A DNA stretch of 16,977 nucleotides, taken from NCBI GenBank assembly GCA_003135995.1, contig PNBM01000047.1, forward strand, positions 9,443 to 26,419, in the 5' to 3' direction. The stretch comes from Ignavibacteriota bacterium (GTDB taxonomy: Bacteria; Bacteroidota; Ignavibacteria; Tepidaquicellales; Tepidaquicellaceae). Of the stretch, positions 8,113-15,931 are shown one piece after another. Made by a program: the position numbers and the translations under genes. The notes beneath the pieces were generated by a model. The model searched no databases, was not told where the DNA came from, and saw nothing but the letters and a program-made list of their open reading frames with translations. How positions within the stretch are numbered: the stretch's first letter is position 1; every line of letters starts with the position of its first letter.

Positions 8113-9978
8113 TTACTTCCAAATTTCAATAAATCTTGCTAAAGAATAAATTCCAAAAATATTTTTTTTATCAATCAGATTTTTGTCCAGCAGGTCTAAC
8201 CGGTTTAATTCGGAATTTTTAATATAATTAAAAGCAAAATCATAAAACTGATTTCCTTGCATATTTAACTTTTCTTCGATGGGTGTACTGAATCCTATTT
8301 TATCTGTTCTATTATAAATTTCCGGAGGTAAATAAGGCTTCATTGCTTCCCGCAAAATTATTTTTGTCAACGCACCGTGAATTTTTTGTTCTGTCGGAAT
8401 ATTTACCGAAAATTCTATGAGATTATGGTCTAAGTACGGAACACGTGATTCTACAGAGCTTGCCATAGAATTTCTATCTTCAAAATGCAATAGCACAGGT
8501 AAGTTCGTTCGTTCAATCTGGTCCTTCAGATATTCAGGTAAAAAGTTACTTAAATGCGGTCTTGTGAATTTGGTTTTAAAAGAATATTTCGACTGTAATT
8601 CTTTTTTAACAGGGTAAGCAGAATTTCTTTTATGAAATATTTTGTGCTTTTGGATTCCAATCATCCTTTTTACTGAAAAATTATTTTGTTTTAATGACGA
8701 ATAATAACGGAATAATTCATTCCACTTAAATGAAAAAATCATCTCATTAATATATGGAATCAGATAATCCGGATATCCGCTCAATATTTCATCGGCTCCC
8801 TGTCCATCGAGCAACACTTTGATTTTTTTAATTTTTGCTTTTTCCATTACGTACCATTGTGCCATTATACTGCTGCCGGATAAAGGTATTTCCTGGTGCC
8901 AAATAACTTTGTCAAGAATATCTGTAATATTATCTATATCAGGTGTAAATGCATTTGACCGGCACGAATACATTTTGTTTAACATATCCACATATTTTGA
9001 TTCGTCACAACTATATCCGGGCCAGATAGCGGAGAAAGTATTAAATTTTTTATTAAATTCTTCCGATGCAAAAGCGACAAGGCTGCTTGAATCTAATCCG
9101 CCGCTCAGGCAGGTACCTACTTCCACATCACTTCTCAGCATAAATTTTATTGACTGGCGGAATAATTCTTTGAATCTGTCTACATTATCATTAAACGATA
9201 ATCTGTTATTGGTTAATTTTAAATTCCAGTATTTTTTAATAATAATTTTTCCGTCTTTTAAAATGAGGTTTGTTCCAGGCATCAATTGATTAACTTCCCG
9301 ATAAATCGTTTCATCCGACTCGCCGACAAATATTTGACCCTTTATAAGAAACTCATATATCTGTTTCTCATTTAAAATTAAGTCGTTGTTAAGAAATGTG
9401 CGTATTCCTTTTATTTCAGAGCAAAAAATAAAATTTCCGTTTTTGTGATAATAAAATAAAGGCTTAATTCCAACCCTGTCACGGCTAAAGAAGAATAAAT
9501 TGTTTTTTCTATCCAATATAACGAAAGCCCACATGCCATTGAATTTCAATACGCAGTCTTCTCCCCATTCTTTATAAGCGGCAAGTACAACTTCAGTATC
9601 GGATTGAGATTGGAATTTATGTCCTTTATTTATAAGTTCTTCCTTCAACTCTATATAATTGTATATTTCTCCGTTTAGTAAAATCCAAAAATTATCATCA
9701 TCCAGAGTCATTGGTTGATGCCCGTGAAGTGAGAGATCAATAATAGATAATCTTCTATGCAAAAAAGCTAAATTGAAATTATCACAATTATTAATATGCG
9801 CTGCATCGAAACCCGGAACAGTATCATTACCTTTTGCAATTTTAATAACATCATTTTCTTTATTAAACAAAAGATACCCTTCATCATCCGGACCGCGATG
9901 TTTCAGAACATCACTTACTTTTAGTAATTGATTTTTATTAACTGTATTATTCGATATGACACCGAAAATTCCGCACAT
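8113..9978 (-). CDS. asnB: Glutamine-hydrolysing asparagine synthetase (amidotransferase)
   Basis: A full-length class II glutamine amidotransferase of 621 residues. It starts MCGIFG, so Cys2 can be the glutaminase nucleophile. LKHRGPDDEG near 26-35, RRLSIID near 75-81, LNGEIYN near 101-107 and SDTE near 126-129 are the glutamine-site motifs. The synthetase domain has the ATP PP-loop SGGLDSSS at about 292-299, then DGQGADEILSGY and the C-terminal SMASSVESRVPYLDH signature. It transfers ammonia from glutamine through a tunnel to an adenylated carboxylate. Classical AsnB makes asparagine. Homologues inside surface-polysaccharide clusters, such as WbpS, are thought to amidate uronic-acid sugars, and the position between flippase and polymerase genes favours that role. 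ATG start at 9978, 25 bases after wzx. Family certain, substrate inferred. Confidence 0.93.
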   Translation of the reverse strand: MCGIFGVISNNTVNKNQLLKVSDVLKHRGPDDEGYLLFNKENDVIKIAKGNDTVPGFDAAHINNCDNFNLAFLHRRLSIIDLSLHGHQPMTLDDDNFWILLNGEIYNYIELKEELINKGHKFQSQSDTEVVLAAYKEWGEDCVLKFNGMWAFVILDRKNNLFFFSRDRVGIKPLFYYHKNGNFIFCSEIKGIRTFLNNDLILNEKQIYEFLIKGQIFVGESDETIYREVNQLMPGTNLILKDGKIIIKKYWNLKLTNNRLSFNDNVDRFKELFRQSIKFMLRSDVEVGTCLSGGLDSSSLVAFASEEFNKKFNTFSAIWPGYSCDESKYVDMLNKMYSCRSNAFTPDIDNITDILDKVIWHQEIPLSGSSIMAQWYVMEKAKIKKIKVLLDGQGADEILSGYPDYLIPYINEMIFSFKWNELFRYYSSLKQNNFSVKRMIGIQKHKIFHKRNSAYPVKKELQSKYSFKTKFTRPHLSNFLPEYLKDQIERTNLPVLLHFEDRNSMASSVESRVPYLDHNLIEFSVNIPTEQKIHGALTKIILREAMKPYLPPEIYNRTDKIGFSTPIEEKLNMQGNQFYDFAFNYIKNSELNRLDLLDKNLIDKKNIFGIYSLARFIEIWK

Positions 9979-10003
9979 ATTTGTTTAAATTTTCATAAGT
10001 TGT

Positions 10004-11476
10004 TTAATCATTTTTTTTCTTTACGAAACTGGACAAATAACTTATTACCTCCTGATAGCTGACAATTTTTAAAACAAATGGTAATATTATAAGGATAATT
10101 AATATTCCTGCTTTCACTAAAATATGAAGATGGATATTCAGATATATCTGAGAGAAAGGTATCACGCAACTTATTCCGAATGTAATAATAATAAAAGAAA
10201 ATAATCTTATTAATTCATGATTTACCTTAAAAAACTTTTGAGAAATGTTATATGCCAGAGACCAATACAATATATAGGACAGAAGCGTAGCAATACCGGC
10301 TCCAACAAAACTATATTTAGGGATTAAAAGAAAATTGGCAATAACATTAAATATTGCTGTTATTATAATTATAATAGTAAAATACCACGTCTTTTCCATT
10401 AACGTAATTCCGAGTGCAGTTATTTGAAAAGCCTGGTCAAATATTGCCGAAAATGTAAGCAATGGAATAGCGAGAGCGCCAAATAAATAATCTTTTGTTG
10501 TAATAACACCAATCAACTCAATTCCGAAAATCGATAAAAAGGATGCAATAATAATAGTCACGAATATAAATAGAGAAAACACGTCCTTAATGAGTTTCCT
10601 GCTATTCTGTTTTTCGGGATCAATTTCTTTATTGTATTCCGAATAGAATAAAACACCAAAGCTCATTTGCACCGCCATATTTATCAGGTTTATAGGCTGG
10701 GAAAAAGTAGCGCCTATAGAATAATATCCTATCTCCTGTAAATTTTGATAATGAAGTAAAAAATATCTGTCCGAACTTATAAAAAACCATGATGCTATTC
10801 CTGCCCATATCAGAGGGAAGCCGTATTTTAACATTTTCTTCGCAAAGACGAAATTAAAGTGATAGGTATATTTATTTTTTGCAAAATTAAAAAAGGAAAA
10901 AATCACTATCGCCGAACTACTTATTACACTTGCCATTTGAGCGCCTAATACTCCATATTTTAAAATTACGACAAGTGAGATACCGGCTATTATACTCGCT
11001 AAAGATTGAATAATCGTGACAGTGTTGTATTTCCAGGGTGACCTGTAAAATCTGTAAAGATGGGATTGTTCACTGACTAAAAGACCGATAGGAAGCGACA
11101 TGCACGAGAAAAAAATTACATACGTATATTGTTCCGTTCCGAAAAGTATTTTTGATAATTGGCTGGAGAAGAAACTTAATATCAGAGCCGGAATTGCGGA
11201 AGCAAGCCTGAGCACGAATACAGTAAATATTATTTCACCTTTTTCTCTGTCATCTTTTCCTTTAAAAAAATAAAACCCGCTCGCAGAATCCAAACCCATA
11301 TTCAAAAATGCACTGACAAAAAAAATGCTTGTTCCCAATGTCTCAAGAATTCCGTAGTCTGATGGTGTTAATGCCCTGGTATAAAATGGTAACAGAAATA
11401 AACCAATAAATTTTTTTATTCCGCTTCCCAGGCCATAAACAACAGTATCTTTAATAAAATCTTTTTTCTGACTCAA
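10004..11476 (-). CDS. wzx: Wzx-type polysaccharide flippase (MOP/MATE superfamily)
   Basis: A 490-residue polytopic membrane protein with roughly 12-14 hydrophobic segments. The N-terminus has the family hallmark: a short charged leader, then DTVVYGLGSG (10-19), FLLPFYTRALTPSDYGILE (27-45) and the GLDSASGFYFF segment. It should flip the undecaprenyl-linked repeat unit from the cytoplasmic to the periplasmic face of the inner membrane, before polymerisation by the Wzy-like protein two genes downstream. The reading frame can only start at TTG (11476-11474). An in-frame TAA at 11494-11492 lies upstream with no ATG or GTG between, and the leader MSQKKDF fits the family. A gap of 39 bases separates it from the upstream glycosyltransferase. 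Wzx proteins are selective for their glycan, but nothing in the sequence reveals which. Confidence 0.92.
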   Translation of the reverse strand: MSQKKDFIKDTVVYGLGSGIKKFIGLFLLPFYTRALTPSDYGILETLGTSIFFVSAFLNMGLDSASGFYFFKGKDDREKGEIIFTVFVLRLASAIPALILSFFSSQLSKILFGTEQYTYVIFFSCMSLPIGLLVSEQSHLYRFYRSPWKYNTVTIIQSLASIIAGISLVVILKYGVLGAQMASVISSSAIVIFSFFNFAKNKYTYHFNFVFAKKMLKYGFPLIWAGIASWFFISSDRYFLLHYQNLQEIGYYSIGATFSQPINLINMAVQMSFGVLFYSEYNKEIDPEKQNSRKLIKDVFSLFIFVTIIIASFLSIFGIELIGVITTKDYLFGALAIPLLTFSAIFDQAFQITALGITLMEKTWYFTIIIIITAIFNVIANFLLIPKYSFVGAGIATLLSYILYWSLAYNISQKFFKVNHELIRLFSFIIITFGISCVIPFSQIYLNIHLHILVKAGILIILIILPFVLKIVSYQEVISYLSSFVKKKND

Positions 11477-11515
11477 TAAAATTATTATATATTAGTTTTC
11501 AAAGTATATTTAAGT

Positions 11516-12604
11516 TTATTTCATTTCAAGAATCTTTTTATAAAAATTTCCGACTGCTAAAGGCGAATGATATTTTTTGTAATAGTCAATTGATTTCTCC
11601 GCATAATTTTTAAGCTCGGGTACATTATTTATATAATTAATTAAAGTATCCTCCAGCGTATCGGCAGTAATAGCCACAATAGGGGAATCCGGAACATTTC
11701 TTTGGAACCAATGCGGCTGACTGTTGAAAACAACACATCCATAAGACATAGCTTCTATAGGTAAAGTATTATATCCAGCTCCGAGCGCGTTTACAAGAAT
11801 ATGAGCTTTTGATAATTCCTCTTCTATTTTTTCTCTTTTCCAGATTCCATCTTTAATTATTATTTTAACGTTCTTATATCCTGCAAGCTTGTTTAGAATC
11901 GGTATAATGATATGACTTTGCTTTACTAAAGGATTACTCGGGAAATGTATAATGCGAATCTCTTTTTGGTTATATTTTTCAGATAAGTCAATCCTGCATT
12001 TCGGATAATCCGAGATTAAATAAAGCCATATCAGCTTTGATTTATCGGCGACAAGACTGGTTATATCATTCTGACCGATTATTTTATTGCTGTACTTTTC
12101 CAACCTGCCGATTAATTCTTTTTTCTTGTCTGTATCATTGCATAAGCACCAATTCTGAAGAGATATATCCTGACATTTTTTACAGATATAATCTTCACCC
12201 GCCTCTGCAAAATTAACGTCTCTTTCCACGCAGCCCGTAAAAATCATAATCACTTTTTTTCCGAATAACTTTATAATCGGAAGGTCTCTATTTTTTGTAT
12301 AGAAAGAGCGTGGTGAAACGAAAAAGAAATATTTGTATTTCGAAATCGAATAAAGTAAATATATGGTGACCAGTATTTTATTTACTATCCAAAACGGATT
12401 TTTTCCGAATATGCGAAAAGGCGGAGGATATTTAAAAAGACGAAAGGTCTTATCATCACTATATCCGAACGGGTGTTCTTCTTCATTTGAAAATCTGAAG
12501 TAATCACATTTCAATCCTGATTCTTCAAAAGCTTTTTTGAACAATATCGGAATATTGGCAATATCATTAAATCCAATGAAGATTTTCTTTGTTCCGGTTT
12601 TCAT
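11516..12604 (-). CDS. GT-B glycosyltransferase-like protein with an internal cysteine cluster
   Basis: A 362-residue predicted cytoplasmic glycosyltransferase related to family 4. The N-terminal domain has the FTGCVERD segment (122-129), equivalent to the GsDxR motif of GT4 proteins. The C-terminal domain has RIIHFPSNP near 217-225, a NALGAGYNTLPIEAMSYG block near 272-289 with glutamate E284 in the nucleotide-sugar-binding position, and GCVVFNSQP after it. Between the domains, C141-x2-C144 and C153-x-C155, together with C125, form a cluster that could bind zinc; this is unusual for a glycosyltransferase. Start at ATG 12604. It is the first gene after the 132-base gap behind the kinase gene and so may begin a separately expressed part of the operon. 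The donor is unknown, and its position as the first glycosyltransferase does not prove that it acts first. Confidence 0.75.
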   Translation of the reverse strand: MKTGTKKIFIGFNDIANIPILFKKAFEESGLKCDYFRFSNEEEHPFGYSDDKTFRLFKYPPPFRIFGKNPFWIVNKILVTIYLLYSISKYKYFFFVSPRSFYTKNRDLPIIKLFGKKVIMIFTGCVERDVNFAEAGEDYICKKCQDISLQNWCLCNDTDKKKELIGRLEKYSNKIIGQNDITSLVADKSKLIWLYLISDYPKCRIDLSEKYNQKEIRIIHFPSNPLVKQSHIIIPILNKLAGYKNVKIIIKDGIWKREKIEEELSKAHILVNALGAGYNTLPIEAMSYGCVVFNSQPHWFQRNVPDSPIVAITADTLEDTLINYINNVPELKNYAEKSIDYYKKYHSPLAVGNFYKKILEMK

Positions 12605-12736
12605 CTGCTCAATTTCGTATTTTATCGAATTCAGTCATTTGCAATAATATAAATTTAAATGTTTTCAAAATAATCATAAAAAGACAATAACAAAATTTGT
12701 ATGAATATAAATTATATTTATTAAAATTTATAATTT
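12605..12736. other. 132-base gap between kinase and first glycosyltransferase gene
   Basis: This is the largest space inside the minus-strand gene series. It is almost entirely A and T. An 8-base AT-only inverted repeat (12709-12716 with 12729-12736, 12-base loop) starts directly after the kinase stop codon, but it is weak and has no U-run in the direction of transcription, so I do not call it a terminator. No -35/-10 pair of good spacing stands out. The gap could hold an internal promoter or an attenuator that separates export/regulation from glycan synthesis; this is inference from position only. Confidence 0.3.
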
Positions 12737-14983
12737 CTATTTCATGGTATCCGAGGTATTATAAGAATAGTCATAATAATGATTTCTATAATAATACCTT
12801 GAATATGTTTTTCGATAAGAGAAATCATTTAAAACACATCCAAGTAATTTTTGAGAATTAATATCCCTGAGTTTATTAAACGAAGTCATAAAAGCTAATT
12901 TTGGTGTCTTTTCTGCTCTTGCAACGAGAATAGTTCCATCGGTAATATTAAATAAAATCTCTGCATCCGTCACAGTTAAAAACGGAGGGGAATCTATAAT
13001 AATAAAATCATAAAGTTGTTTCAGTTCTTTTAATTGTGAATTCATCTGTTCGGAGCCAAGCAATTCAGACGGATTAGGCGGTATCGTTCCGCAGGTGATA
13101 AAGTCAAGATTTTTTATGTCGGATTTTCTTATGATGGATTTTAAATCGATGTTATTTAATAAACGGTCACATAAGCCCGGATACCTGTCAGATTCCATCA
13201 AAGTATGAACTTTTGGTTTACGTAAATCACAATCAATCAACAAAGTTTTTTTACCCGATAATGCAAAAGTTCCTGCGAAATTTACCGAGATGAATGATTT
13301 TCCTTCAAAGGGTAAAGAACTTGTTACCAATATTGATTTATTCGATTCATTTTTGAAAATAGAATATTGAATTCTTGTCCTGAGTGCCTTGAAAGCTTCG
13401 GAAGATATATCATTTTTATTTTCTATAATCAGCATTTTCTTAGAAGGCATTATTTTTTTTAATGCGGCAGATGTAGGAATCCAGGACAGGAGACTTATGT
13501 CGAGCTTTTCAAGATCTTCAGGGTCTTTTATCGTGCGGTCGAAGAAATCACGTCCGAGTGCAAAAATAAATCCGAGAATCAAACCAAAAGCTATTCCCAG
13601 GATGATTATGTTTCTTCTGTTCGGTCCGACGGGTCCGTTATTATCCAAACCCGGATCGAGTATAGAAGCATTACCTATGCGGGCACGCTCGTTTATAGAC
13701 GCTTCCTGAAATTTTTCTTCAAGAATTAAATATAATTTTTCCGTTGATTTTCTCACACGTTCACGTTTTGCCAATTCGATACTGTTAGACGGTAATTTAT
13801 TAAATTCAGATTCGTATTTCTTAAGTTGTCCCGATAAAATATTTTGTTTGGGATACGAAGTAGAAAGAAGTAACTTTGCATCAAGAATTTTTCCCGTCAG
13901 AAGCTGCTTATCTGCAGGTGTTTCCGCAAGTATGCCTGCCCTGTACGAATTAGTCATATCTTCATAGTTCTTTTGAAGAGGAGCAAGCTTATCATTATAA
14001 GAATTCATAACCTTCTTTTTCGACGATTCATCTTTTAATATCGAGAGTTCAATGTCGCGGTTAACTTCGAGAGCGGCGATTTTTTTTGCATATTCATCCA
14101 GGTAAGGTTCGTTAAGCTTGGATTCTATATAAGTCGAAAATTCGGGATCAATTTTCTTTAATTCTTCATTTAAAATTTTTAATGAGTTGTTTGTTGCTTC
14201 AATCTCTATGTCAGTATTCTTTTTTGCGGCTTCATAAGATGAGATATTATCTACAATATCCTGTGCCTGTGATTCAAGCGATATTAATCCCGTTTGTTTC
14301 TGAAAATCTTCAAGTGATGCTTCAGCCGTATTTAATTCATCTAATTTATGTTCTTTTTCTTTGGCGAGATAGTTTTTTACACCCGTTATATCGAGCCTTT
14401 CAATTTCTTTCGAATATTCGACAAATACATATGCATAGGTTGATGATATCAGGCTTGCTTCTTCGAAGTTATAAGTTTCTGTTTTGATATCCAGCAAATT
14501 CACTTTCGAAACGGGTTGTTCAAAATTAACAAGACCTGTTAATGCTCCCCGCAATGCTTCCTGGGTTATGATGGAGCGGGATTTATCAACAGGGTTCGTT
14601 GTCATTAAAACAGAAAACTTATCGGTGTTTGTATGAACTTTAACAGAATCTATTAATGCTTTTGCGACCCAATCACGAATATAATAGCTTTTTAATATTT
14701 CAATCTGAGTAAGAATAAACATTTCAGATTTTGATTCATTAAGATTCGGAAACGTTGCTGCAAGAATGTTCGCATTTTTGTCTTCAATTTTCAATTTTGT
14801 GGTTGAACAATACTTATCTTTTAAACTAAAACTATACAAAATCGCGGCTGCGGTACAAATTGAAAATATCAATATAATTGGGATTAAGTTGAGTAATATG
14901 AGCTTAAAATAATCCTTTAAAGTCTTGCCCTGAAATTCTTCATTATCACTGAATCGCGGAATATTGGAAACTTGTTGAGTCAT
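12737..14983 (-). CDS. wzc: Wzc-like polysaccharide co-polymerase with tyrosine kinase domain
   Basis: A 748-residue bacterial tyrosine kinase fused to a Wzz-type chain-length domain, located in the inner membrane. The first membrane helix lies at about 31-52. A Wzz domain and a long coiled-coil-rich periplasmic region follow (roughly 200-430). A proline/glycine-containing DPGLDNNGPVGP stretch (443-454) precedes the second helix (458-475), which is rich in GxxxG-like spacing. The cytoplasmic kinase has Walker A (SSLPFEGKS, 555-563), Walker A' (LLIDCDLRKPK, 581-591), the PPNPSELL segment (635-642) and Walker B (IIIDSPP, 661-667). The C-terminal tail at 723-741 contains nine tyrosines, the probable autophosphorylation cluster that switches oligomerisation and polymer length. 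Full length for the family. The ATG at 14983 directly follows the stop of the SLBB gene (TAAATG), so the two are surely cotranscribed. Confidence 0.95.
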   Translation of the reverse strand: MTQQVSNIPRFSDNEEFQGKTLKDYFKLILLNLIPIILIFSICTAAAILYSFSLKDKYCSTTKLKIEDKNANILAATFPNLNESKSEMFILTQIEILKSYYIRDWVAKALIDSVKVHTNTDKFSVLMTTNPVDKSRSIITQEALRGALTGLVNFEQPVSKVNLLDIKTETYNFEEASLISSTYAYVFVEYSKEIERLDITGVKNYLAKEKEHKLDELNTAEASLEDFQKQTGLISLESQAQDIVDNISSYEAAKKNTDIEIEATNNSLKILNEELKKIDPEFSTYIESKLNEPYLDEYAKKIAALEVNRDIELSILKDESSKKKVMNSYNDKLAPLQKNYEDMTNSYRAGILAETPADKQLLTGKILDAKLLLSTSYPKQNILSGQLKKYESEFNKLPSNSIELAKRERVRKSTEKLYLILEEKFQEASINERARIGNASILDPGLDNNGPVGPNRRNIIILGIAFGLILGFIFALGRDFFDRTIKDPEDLEKLDISLLSWIPTSAALKKIMPSKKMLIIENKNDISSEAFKALRTRIQYSIFKNESNKSILVTSSLPFEGKSFISVNFAGTFALSGKKTLLIDCDLRKPKVHTLMESDRYPGLCDRLLNNIDLKSIIRKSDIKNLDFITCGTIPPNPSELLGSEQMNSQLKELKQLYDFIIIDSPPFLTVTDAEILFNITDGTILVARAEKTPKLAFMTSFNKLRDINSQKLLGCVLNDFSYRKTYSRYYYRNHYYDYSYNTSDTMK

Positions 14984-15532
14984 TTACTGTTTTGATAAAG
15001 TTATTATTGTAATAATTAATGTACCTATTGCCAATAAGGGGGATACGATTACAGATACATCTTTGATGTTATCCCAAAAAGTTCTTTCCGGACTGATTGG
15101 AATAATGAGAATATCACCGGCATTAAGAACAGGGTTAGATTTGTTTACTGATTTCAAAGGTTCATCTTTGAATAAATCCCTGTAACTGAGAGTTATTATA
15201 TCATTATTTTTAAGCTTTTCATCTTTTTGTGCGTCTCTTATTAACTTAATGTTATCTGCAGTCTCTTCTTTAATAAGGTTACCTGACAAGCCGATAATAT
15301 CGATAACTGTAGTACCCTTAGGAATAAGATATTTCCCCGGGTTTTTCACACCCCCAAGGACAATGACCTCTATATTGATTTTATCCGGGTCGGAGTAATT
15401 GAAATAATTTATACCTGTTTTTTTAAGTTCCTCTTCACCTGTACGAGTGTTATTCTGTGCGTAAAGTGGGTAAGTTAAAAAAATAAATATTGAAAATAAT
15501 TTTAAAAAACGCAATAATCTATGATAGCTCAT
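14984..15532 (-). CDS. Secreted SLBB-domain polysaccharide export protein (short Wza-like)
   Basis: A 182-residue protein with an N-terminal signal peptide (hydrophobic 8-22, likely cleavage around YAQ at 24-26; no lipobox cysteine). The central part is one SLBB (soluble ligand-binding beta-grasp) domain: IEVIVLGGVKNPGKYLIPKG at about 54-73, then TVIDIIGLSGNL, and the closing NAGDILIIP near 143-151. A C-terminal hydrophobic segment (about 160-179) looks like a membrane anchor. Complete Wza-type proteins begin with a polysaccharide-export (PES) domain that forms the periplasmic ring; that domain is missing here. It sits directly before the Wzc-like kinase, the usual position of wza, so it probably works as a periplasmic adaptor, with the outer-membrane pore encoded elsewhere. 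First gene of the minus-strand series, ATG at 15532. Confidence 0.85.
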   Translation of the reverse strand: MSYHRLLRFLKLFSIFIFLTYPLYAQNNTRTGEEELKKTGINYFNYSDPDKINIEVIVLGGVKNPGKYLIPKGTTVIDIIGLSGNLIKEETADNIKLIRDAQKDEKLKNNDIITLSYRDLFKDEPLKSVNKSNPVLNAGDILIIPISPERTFWDNIKDVSVIVSPLLAIGTLIITIITLSKQ

Positions 15533-15931
15533 ATTAATAATATATTTATTTAAAATACGGTTTTTTATTAATTTTAAAAATGAATTTGAACATCGTTTAT
15601 GATTTAATATAAACCGAAGGTTTTCCCGATTTTGATACAGTTCTGCGTGTTTTCTTAAATTAAATGATAAATAATTGAAAACTGTTAATTATATTAATGC
15701 AACGTGCTAAAATAAATTTACATATTTTTGGTAAAATGACGATAATATCTTCCTGAAACAGGTTATTATTATTTAAATACTAAGCAAATACTTTTGATTA
15801 CACAGACATTTATGTAAGGGACGAGGTTTTTGCAGATATTTTGATGTTTAATTTCGCAATATTTCTTTTTAACTTTTTTATTAATTCAATATTAATTTAA
15901 TTGATAAAAATATCTAATAAATAATACGAAA
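15533..15931. other. Divergent intergenic region, 399 bases
   Basis: It separates the polysaccharide operon (leftward) from the repeat-protein gene (rightward) and must hold the start signals for at least the operon's first gene. I see no coding sequence, RNA gene or strong hairpin. The clearest rightward pair is TTGATA (15632-15637) with TTAAAT (15655-15660) at 17-base spacing, but it is weak. TAnnTTTG matches to the Bacteroidota -7 element occur at 15723-15730 and 15789-15796 without a convincing -33 partner. In DNA this rich in A and T such matches arise by chance. A small inverted repeat (CCTG-AAA-CAGG, 15752-15762) is too short to interpret. Confidence 0.5.

Noticed and set aside
8819..9289. 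156-codon plus-strand open frame opposite the asparagine synthetase gene
   Set aside because: It lies wholly opposite a strongly conserved gene, its translation shows no domain, and AT-rich antisense frames stay open by chance. The other opposite-strand open frames (e.g. 236-424, 1648-1875, 13389-13709, 14182-14487, 16660-16857) were rejected for the same reason.
12709..12736. AT-only 8-base inverted repeat after the kinase gene as a terminator
   Set aside because: There is no G/C in the stem and no downstream U-run in the transcribed direction; such a stem would be unstable and is likely to arise by chance.
15789..15796. TACTTTTG, a match to the Bacteroidota -7 promoter element TAnnTTTG (also 15723-15730)
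   Set aside because: No TTTG/TTG -33 element lies at the right distance, and with this base composition a match somewhere in 400 bases on two strands is expected by chance.
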